12,287 nt of DNA from Phoronis pallida (Eukaryota; Phoronida; Phoronidae), in the NCBI GenBank assembly GCA_028565715.1, contig JAOXYC010189356.1, positions 1-12,287 of the forward strand, read 5' to 3'. Every line of letters begins with the position of its first letter. The first letter of the stretch is position 1. The position numbers and the translations under genes were made by a program. This document shows, piece after piece, positions 1-9,500 of the stretch. The notes beneath the pieces are model-generated. The model was not told where the DNA came from. It saw nothing but the letters and a program-made list of their open reading frames with translations, and made no database searches.

Positions 1-287
1 TTAAATATTTTGGCTATGAATGGTATCGTGTTTGTATTTATTATTCTAACATAGCCAGCTATGAATATTCACAGTATAATACTAAAGAAGGATATGATGA
101 TTTTTTGTTGACTAGGCTACCTCGCTTTACTCGTCACTTTCGGGACTGTACTAAAGGAATGAACACTTGTAAGAGGTAAAATTAAATATATTGATGCATT
201 TGTGACTGGAGAAGGGTAACGAATTATCCGAAGTCTGTATTTTTGTATTGACAAAAATCAATAATTTGGCGTCTTAAAATCAAATAC
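1..287 (-). other. Partial SMC4 intron
   Basis: This is the intron after the last exon seen here; its acceptor lies outside the window. I searched the minus strand for a following exon opening with VRPPKKSW or carrying the LSGGEKT signature and found neither. A stretch at about 108-150 is richer in CG than the rest, but nothing in it is recognisable. Confidence 0.7.
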
Positions 288-520
288 CTAAATACGATTC
301 CTTCAGAGAAAGGATCCAGTGAGTCTAGCAGCTCCAGTTCAGCGTCGCCCCCTAGTGTGATCATCTGGTACATCTCCTTTAGTTTGTAGGTGATGATGGA
401 GAATCCCGCCATGAACTCATCCAGTCTCTGTTTACGTAGGTCGTCATGGTGACGGCGCTGTTGATCACGTGTATCTGTCACATGATCTAGCTCACCCACT
501 CTCTTTAGGTAATTTTCTTC
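288..520 (-). CDS. SMC4: SMC4 exon u (coiled-coil end and start of C-head)
   Basis: Encodes residues 962-1038 plus two bases (AG) of a split codon, probably Ser. EENYLKRVGELDHVTDTRDQ leads to DDLRKQRLDEFMAGFSIITY (C-head entry), then LKEMYQMITLGG and DAELELLDSLDPFSEGIVF. In vertebrate SMC4 the next residues are SVRPP, fitting the AG end before donor GTATTT. The ABC signature, Walker B and D-loop are on exons before position 1. Acceptor ATCACAG. Confidence 0.96.
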
Positions 521-3500
521 CTGTGATTAGAAGGCAAATTAGGTTTATCAGTCAGAAAATGAATTTGAAAACAAAACTTCATTAGGACTGTTGAAATTAA
601 GGTGCATGTGACGGAAAATAAAATACATGAGTGGTGACTGTTGAGTGAAAAAAACAAAAATATAAGAAAAACAATTGAAGTCACCGGTGGCACATGAAAA
701 ACAATTTTTGGTAAAACATAAAAGATGCAACAAGTGATCTATTAAACCAACTTACAAATGGTGGAGAGGTTTTATTCTCACATGAACAGCTGGCCGTCTT
801 ATTTTAAACAAAATTCTGAACGAGAGCTGACTGTCTGTATTTACGAAACATAAGATGAAGATATAATTCAAATGATAATAAATAACTGTTTCAATTACCT
901 TGCGTTTGAACTCCTCAATGGCGGCCATGTTGGGTTTCATGGAGGCAATCTTCTCCTCATTGACTGTGATAGCATACTGAGTCTCTTCCTTATTAATACT
1001 CTCCATGTCCTCAGCTGGGAGGACGGGCAACTCTGTACTCTCTTCACCATCAATGGCATGTAGGGAGACCTTGGATAACTGAAAAATAAACAATGTGTTT
1101 TGAAGCTCCACTATCTTGAAATTTAATCTGTATACCAATCAACCTGGGTTTCACAATGCATAAATACACAACGAAAGTTCAGGCTCAAACTATACATCCA
1201 CAAAGGGTATATAAATAATTATCATTAAAATTTTATTTGAATTTCAATTTTCATGCCGACACCTTTTTATCAAAATTGAAACCTGGCACACACGTACACA
1301 AAATTATTAAAAATAATTAATAATCGTTTTTTAAGGTGTATGTCTTTCTGAAATTAAAACAAAATTTGAATGTTGGGTATACTTTTTTGAGCCCCCTCTA
1401 TATCCAACCCACCCATTACCTCTTTCTTCCAATGTTTAATCTTCATGTGGCTGTCCTTCACCACCTGTTCATATTTCTCCAGCTCATGTTTCTCATCAAT
1501 ATGTGTCTTCTGTAGGTCGGTCTCCTGCTGTTCTAGCTCCGTCACTGCAGTCTTGACTGCTTCTAAAGCAGCATCAGATTCCTTCATCTTTTCCTGTTAA
1601 AATAATTAATTGATAATTGATGAGTGAGTTCAAATCTTATAAAGTCAAACATTGCTATAAAGCAAGGGGAAATTACCAAAGTTTGAAAGCAGTTGAGTGT
1701 GTAATTTTTTGCCTATGAATCAAAGCTTTACATTCTTCTGAACATGTATACCTTTGTTTCTTCCTGAAACCTAAATCCAGACACCCAATCTGACTTAATG
1801 AAATGCCGTATTTCACAAGTTGATGGTTTAACAGTCGTAAGTAGCGGTGCATGACTTTAAAATTCTCATTACCGGTGCTGATGTTTGTTTTAGAACAAAT
1901 TCATGTTTAAAATCACAGTAAAAATAACGAGTCCTGCACAGTGGAATATATAGAGATTATTACCTGGCAAATTTCATATCGTGCCGGATATCAGTCCGAG
2001 GGTAGTGATACCAGCCCAAGGCCGCAGGCCGAGGGCTGGTATCACTGCCCGAGGTCATAGATTGCCAGGTCATAATCTATTTATTACCAAGCTATCTGGT
2101 AACTTAAAAGTTTAGAGTGTTGTCTGCCATTTTTTACTTGAATTGTACGACTGCGTTTACTTTATCAGTGAGACGCACAATTTTTAATTCGAAACGCAGG
2201 GCATCATATCAATATGCGCAAGGCACGTGGCGCTATCACCGAATTTTGACTTTGGCTTGGTAATAATGGTTATTATGATATTGATTCTACATGGCATATG
2301 TGGGACTACTTGAATTTCCTTAGCAAGACATTGTTTGTGGCCAAAAGCAAACATTATTACAAAAGAACCCTACCTGAGCGGCCTGGTAGGCCTCAAGAAC
2401 ACTGGTAGCATCTTCCTCCAGTTTCTTAAACAGTTTCTCCAACTCCACCAATGCCTGCTCATTCTCTGTGGTCTCCTCTTCAAGGGATTTCACTTTGTCT
2501 TCTGCCTTCTTCTGGTTTCTAGACAAAAAAGTTTATTGATAATGTAGAATTATAAATCTTTTCTGCTGGACTTACCAAACTTTACATGACAGTTCTGAGG
2601 CACACCTCTGGCCTCTTTCTCAGATGTGATTGAATCTTGACAAAATTCCACTATTTCATTCTAAAATAGGCATCTAATGAATTATATAAATATATTTCCA
2701 AAATTTACATCCAAACAGTCAATAGAGTATTTCAGCCACATGAAATCCGTCTGGTCCAACCAACCAAACTCACAAGAATGAAATTGCGTCCATTTAACAT
2801 GTGAACCAGTATGATTGAGTTTTTGCTGGATTCATGCTGGATATGGGTATTCACTGGCACTTCTATGCCCAATAACTGCATTAGGACGGGCTGCATAGCT
2901 CAGTTGGTAGAGCATCTGACCGGCAATCAGGGAGACCTGGGTTTGATTCCCAGTTCAGTTCAGATTTTTTTCTGTCTTCAAATTCAGGATTAAAATGGTA
3001 ACAATAAAATTGAATAAAAAAATGTGTCTACCTGTGCGCCGTTTTCACTGCCACGCCAGCCTTGGTAATCTGTCCCGTGACCTGATCAATGAGATTACTG
3101 ACGTGATCTACCTTCTTCTGTGCACTACCCATCTTAGAGTTGGTGATCTCCATGATCTTATTGTGTATAGCCTCAACAGCATCTTTCACCACTTTGGCAG
3201 TGTCAGCAACCTTGGTGTAGTCTATGAAGGGAAAATTGGAATTTTAAGATGTAATTTTTTTGAAAATTGGAATTTGAAGATGTTATTTATAGACTATATG
3301 GGGTAAGTTGGTATAAGATCAAGTCTGCAGAAGACAAAGTCACTGAATGGATAACACATAGGAAGCGAGGACTTTTCACAAAAGTTATATCAGTCAATAT
3401 AAAAAAAAATTTGCTTTATTCAAATTAAAATAAAAAGTGACATTAAGTCATTTATTAAAACACAAGTTAGAAGAGACCATGCGCTTATAGGTTTCTATGA

Positions 3501-6500
3501 AAAAGAACATTGATTGTACGCATAACAATTTTATTTTCACAGCTTTAGATAGACACATCTTTTTTGCAAACATCTCATTTCATTTAGCATGTCCCAATAT
3601 TTGTAAAAATCAGACCTTTCTTAAAAGCATCCACTTTCTTCTGCAGCTGCTCAAGTTGTTTTGCATCTGGTGCAGCAGCCTTCACACGCTCTGTCTGTTC
3701 TTTCTCTTGTGTTGTAAGACTGGATTGCTGTTCCTCCAAATGCTACAATGAAAGGGTTGAAATTACTTAAACATTTAAAAGGCACATGTTCTGTGTTTGA
3801 TGAGTGATAAGGCATTCCATTTATTTGATTAAAATGTACAAAGTTGTGCCTTGTACAACTTGAGTAAAGCCCTACATTTTAACTTGGAATGCAGTTTAAA
3901 ATATGAAAAGTCAATAGACTTTTGAAGAAAATCGGTCTGAATTAAATGCATCAAAAAGTCAACCTGTCAGGCCACTTTTCTCTAATTTTCTTCGAGATTC
4001 AGTTCAAATTAATTAATTACAACAAAAAATGACAAGACCTCAGAAATACCATTAACATACCTTGATTTCCATATTGTATTTATCCAGGGTATGTTTCATC
4101 TCCTTCAGTTCTTTGGTCAGTTTAACCACCATGTCGTCCAGTTTCTCACGGTTTTCACGTACAGCTTGAATGTCTTGTGTATTCTATAAACAAGTGACAA
4201 ACTGTAAAATCTAGCTCAAATTATGCAATCTCAAGTGAAAAACACAGGTTTTATTTTTTAATAGGGTGATGAATTTCAGAATCCATGACAAGTTTTCATT
4301 TTTTCACAAGATTCCTTCACATTTATGAACTGAAATAACATATATTCCAAAAATAAGAAATTCTTTGATACTTTTTTTCTGGATTTTCTTTATTCAAATT
4401 TCTTTGACTGTACATTTTCATCATTCTGAATTCAATTGCCTGGTGATTTCAGTATAACATTTTTTTTGGACTCGAACCTTATTCAGTTTTTTCTCCATAT
4501 CCTGAAGTTCCTTGGGGTCCACATCATCCACGACGGCTGAGCCCATCCTACCCTTGGACACTCTTGATCCGCCACCACTCATTGTACCTAAAATATCACC
4601 AACACTTAACAGTTTAATAATATATAGGTGCACTCACAAAGCACATTTTGCCAAAAGCCTTATCCTGTCATATTGTCTTTGACCCACGGACATCAAAGGG
4701 ACTTGAGTAAAAGCAACAACATTTTTCAGTCCAGACACGATTCAGCAGACCGGTCTACCATCATAAATCGTTTATTGTTCAGTAAACAAACTAGATGTTG
4801 GGCTGGATATTAGTGTAGATTACTACAAAAATGTACAAGATTGAGTGACGATTTTAATTAATTGAAATTTACAGGTGGTGACAGAAAAAAAAGGAACATA
4901 TAGAAGAGTAGCTTAGGTCACCTCAATGCGTGTTGATGTTTCTATATAATTCTCATTCATTTATCAACAATCAGTAACTGATAGTAGTTTTTGTCACAAA
5001 AGAGTTACCATCCTCTTTCTTGAACCATTTTCCTGCATGACCCAAACAATAGTAAATTTGAAATATAACTTTGAAACACATACAGTAGAACACGAACCTG
5101 ATGTTTCAATAAGAGCCCCCTGCATTGAGACAACCCGGTATCGTTGTTTGCCGTAGGATATCCTGGTAGCTTGGTCCAAGTCTTTAGCCACGAGAGTATC
5201 GCGGAGAGCATGGTAGAATACGGTAAGAATCTTCTCATCCTGAACTCTTACCAGATCACACAGACGAGGAACATTCTCAGGTCTGCAATATAATTCAAAC
5301 GATATGAAGCACCTTACAATTGCTTGTAATTTGCTGAAAACCCCAAGATTAGATAGGTAGTATCTTAGTCCACATATTCTAGACAGAGGAGAGTTCAATG
5401 CCAAAATCTGCAAGCTAAGTAGGCTATATTTCCAGTAATTGGGTTAATAACTAGTATGTTGTTAATGGATTTCTTTTATACACATGCCGTAAGTCAGACT
5501 GAGATAAGGTTATACATAAAAGGAAATTGTTGAAGGAGGAGCAACATTCGACGACAGGAACCAGTGAGAAACCTTTCATTCATATCATACTTGATCACCC
5601 AATTAATTTTGGAGCTTCATAACTAGTTTTCAAATGAGTCTAGTGACCCATTTTATTTCATTTGAAAATGGACGATGCAGTTCTAAATAGTTATGAAGCT
5701 CCGAAATATACATATTTTTAAAGATTGTAATACTGTTTGAGTTGGACCCAATTAGTTATTCGTTCACCATGTTATCAAGCCTCTAATTTGGCCCACAGAA
5801 CTAAACCTTTTCAATATACAACCACTCACGTCTGAATCTTCCTCTTCACGTGGTCCTTCCACTTGCTCATCTTGTCAACGGCGATGAACGTTGCCCAGCC
5901 AACATTACCTCTCTTCAGAAACTCCACACATTTCTGTGCTGTGTCTATGGTGTCACACACAATGTTATCCAGCGGGCCGCATGCAGTAGAGATGGCTACG
6001 TCGTATTTCTCATCAATAGCTCCAAGGTCACCCTGTGATAAGGTAATATTACATTGCATAAGGATTTTAAATACAATAGCTAGCAAGAACATGAATCTAT
6101 TCATTTTTTGTCAAACTCTTACAAATCTACAGCACCGACAGGATGTGCAATGTCTTTTCTATTTCTATATTATATTGTGAAGACCTCATATATTGAGTAT
6201 TTACGCACAAGTGAGCTAAGGGGTGGTAAAGGACTTCAGAGTCCACCTGGTGCCGCGAACCCGGGTCTCCCGCGTTGCAATCCTGTGCGCTAACCATTCA
6301 ACCACCAGTCCAACCCCATATGTATGGGTCTGAGGAGAAATTGAGATAGCTGAACAACCGGATGCTGATTTTTAAATGTTTCAATCCATGTTGCCTGAGC
6401 CTTGAAAAGGTTTATTGGTTCAATGACTGCATAACCATATCAAACAACTTCAACACTCTATGTTCAATCTTTATAAATTGGTAAGCCTTTAGTCTATGAC

Positions 6501-9500
6501 CTGTGCAATAATTTCAATATGATTATGGTACATTTTATTTTATCCCACTGACCAGTCTTCCATAAATGCCAGGAATCTTGCCACTTCTCTTCTGTTCCAT
6601 CAGAGCATTGAGAACCTTGTTACGGCTCTTGTTAGCCTCCATAGAACTCTTAGCACGCTCAACTTTCCCTCTTACATCTTTCATCTGCAATCAGCAAATT
6701 AAACTGTAGTTCAAAACATTTCTGGGGATATTTCTGATCAAATCAAGCTTTCAATGACACAATAAAAGATTCTTTTTAAAGTTAATTTCTGAATCAATGT
6801 GTTTAGATTTCAGAATTTTCAATTACACAGCTATTAAAAAACATCAAAATGTGGATTTATATGTCTACAAGAAATATACCCTTCAAATGAATCACATGGT
6901 TTGCTCTATTTCACTCTGGCATAAAAATATATAACTGTGAATTGCTTCTTACTGTTTAATAATGTTCGAAAACTGAAACAAAATATGTTAAATTTACCTC
7001 CTCATTCAGTTTGGTCTCCGTCTCAGTAGCAGAATTCAGGTCTTTTTGTGCTTTTGTCAATGCAGTTTCTGTCTCGGGGATTTTCTTCTCTAAATACTTG
7101 ATACCACTGAAATGTGAAGTGAATATCAAGATAACTTTTTTTTTTCAGGATTAAAGAAACTTTCAATTACTCTTAATAGCTATAACCAAAACTTTAAGAT
7201 TACCCAAAACTATTTTTTTCGTATACATATTACAGATTGAGGAGTAAAAATCTTTTAAATGTGGCCCTTATACCATCCATCCAATTTTGGCAATCTTTCT
7301 TTAATTAAATTTAATACTCAAATTAATTCCTGATACACACTGCAGAGTTCATAGCTACATAGTTTGAATGCCCCCACTTACTCCTTTCTCTCCTTCAGTG
7401 TGTTCTTTGTGGTCTCTAGGTTTTTCTGAACAGCCTTCAACTTCTCTGTCTCACTCTTCTGGTTGCTCAGGTAAATGTCCAGCTCAGACTGGGCAACATC
7501 AAGCTGTAATGTGCATAGAAAGCCTTGGTTAAGTATTAAAGAACATTTTATAAATAGTTTTTAAAGATACTGTCTCTACATTGGTCCCGATTTGGTGTCA
7601 AAATTCAAATCAATTAGAAATTTTGTGCACGAGTCCTTTGATGAACATAACTAAGGGATGAATTGAGAGCTTTTTATCCGATAAAATGAATAATCGGACA
7701 CAAAGGCTCTCAAATCACCCCTTTGCAGATTTTTTTTGAATTTTTTACTCAGATGCAAGTAAGTTATGTTCAACAAAGGACTCATACACAATATTTCTAG
7801 TTGATTTGCAGTTTGACACCAGATTGGGACCAACGCAGAGACAGTATCTTTAAGTATTGAATCTGTGCTTACTACAGGGCAGCAAAAATTATCTTTGGCG
7901 TATATTCTATACAAGTTTTTAGAATTCTAAAAAAATCATAGAACTTAGCAAAATCTTTCTTAGGACGTTTCACATATTTTCTCAGAAAGGAGTTACACAC
8001 CTTAGATTTGGTCTCATTAACACTCTTCTGCATACCCAACAGTTCAGTTTCTTTGGCATCTTTCTCAGCTTGTAGCCCCTGTAACATGTAAAGAGAAAAT
8101 ATTTACCCAAGTTTGCTGCGATATGTGCTGTAAATCTTTTGATAGTTTTGTTTATATGAAAATAAGGTAATTGCGTAGAAAAGTGATGATGTAACACAAG
8201 TATGACAATAAGAGACTAGGACAGGGACATACTGATACCATCAGAAAATAGTGAATATATTCAAAACAGTAGTAAATTATATCAAATGATTGCAGAAGTG
8301 ACTTGTTCAGAGTCATGGTTTAACCCGAAATTAGCTTCCCAGCTACTCACCAGCACTTTCTGGTGTATTCAAACCAAATATATTTTATAAGACACTCATG
8401 ATTCTCTTTAACATCAGTGATATCTCAACAAATCTACTGTACCTGTGTCTCAGTCTTCAGACTTCCCATCACCTCCTGCAGTTTAGCCTCATCAATCTTC
8501 AGTTGAGCCTCGTGCTTGACTAAGTCCTGTTTCAATTTCTCTATTTCCTTTTCACTTTTCTCAGGTACTGCTTTCAGGTCCTCAACCTTTACACAAATGT
8601 CAAGATTCATTACTTTATCTTTTGCACAGATTTCAAATAGTTTTTCATTAATTGAGCTGTATTTCATAACATTGGCTATATAATGAAGTCAAAAGTCCTT
8701 AGTGCTCACTATTCTATGCAATGCTGTTTGTGTAAACCAGTTAGTTTGGAGTTTTAACAAACGTTTTTGAAACCAAAACTTCCAAATAGTAATCTTTTCA
8801 TTTTTCCTTACTTTTCAAAATCATTTCATCGACAATTGAAATTGTCTATGAAATGATACTTATTGAAACAATTTGGTAACGAGCATTACTCATTAATTTG
8901 AGCAAAGCCTTTACACAGAGTTACATTGTAAAATTCCAACCTTCTTCTTCTCCTGTTCCAGACTTTTTTCTAGTTTCTTGGCTTTTGCCTTGGAATGTTT
9001 CAAATCCTCACGACACTTGACATCCTGCTGTTCAAACTCAGAGAATTCTTCTTTCCTTTTCTCACACTCCTTCTCAAGATGTTCATACTCCCTAGAAGTT
9101 AATAACACCATTTACTGAGTGGATAGCATGGTCTATATTATTGAATTCTGCTAAAGCAACCATTCAGGAGGAGATCTTAGTTGTGAGAGAGAAGGCAAGT
9201 GTAACTAAAACCCCAGATTGAATTTTCTTTGAAAGCTTTCCAGGGTTGGCACATACTTTTTTATTAAAAAGCACAGTTTTTGGACTATTTGTTGCATTTG
9301 AGTAAAACAGTTCAAAATCAGTTAAAATCACCATGATCATATTTTAGAGCATTCAAAATTCATGCAAAAGCTGTGTTTCAAATGAAAAATCCATCAATTG
9401 CCTCTTTGATTTCTACAAGATCTCTGGACTTACTTGAATATCTTCTTGTGTTCCTTGACACGTTCTTTCTTGGAGTTGTTGATTTCCTCCAACTTTGCTG

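Noticed and set aside
108-150. CG-rich patch as a possible missing SMC4 exon
   Set aside because: Minus-strand translation gives no C-head motif (VRPP, LSGGEKT), and no acceptor restores the phase.
872-1063. Plus-strand open frame
   Set aside because: Antisense shadow of exon t.
2335-2547. Plus-strand open frame looking like a membrane peptide
   Set aside because: Antisense shadow of exon r, same reason.
2889-2961. A working tRNA-Ala gene
   Set aside because: C at position 33, T at position 56, weak acceptor pairing and a GGC anticodon argue for a tRNA-derived repeat.
3497-3751. Plus-strand open frame, Leu/Phe/Cys-rich
   Set aside because: It is the antisense shadow of SMC4 exon p; Lys- and Glu-rich coiled coil reads as hydrophobic codons on the other strand.
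3906-3923. AAAAGTC/GACTTTT hairpin
   Set aside because: Seven base pairs in AT-rich intron can arise by chance; no flanking repeat.
5826-6104. Hinge exon open frame with an upstream ATG, possibly a short secreted protein
   Set aside because: The hydrophobic leader is intron sequence before the acceptor at 6033; the rest is SMC4 hinge.
7651-7914. Minus-strand open frame of 87 codons
   Set aside because: It runs through the right arm of the MITE and intron sequence, has no conserved motif, and breaks the SMC4 exon order.
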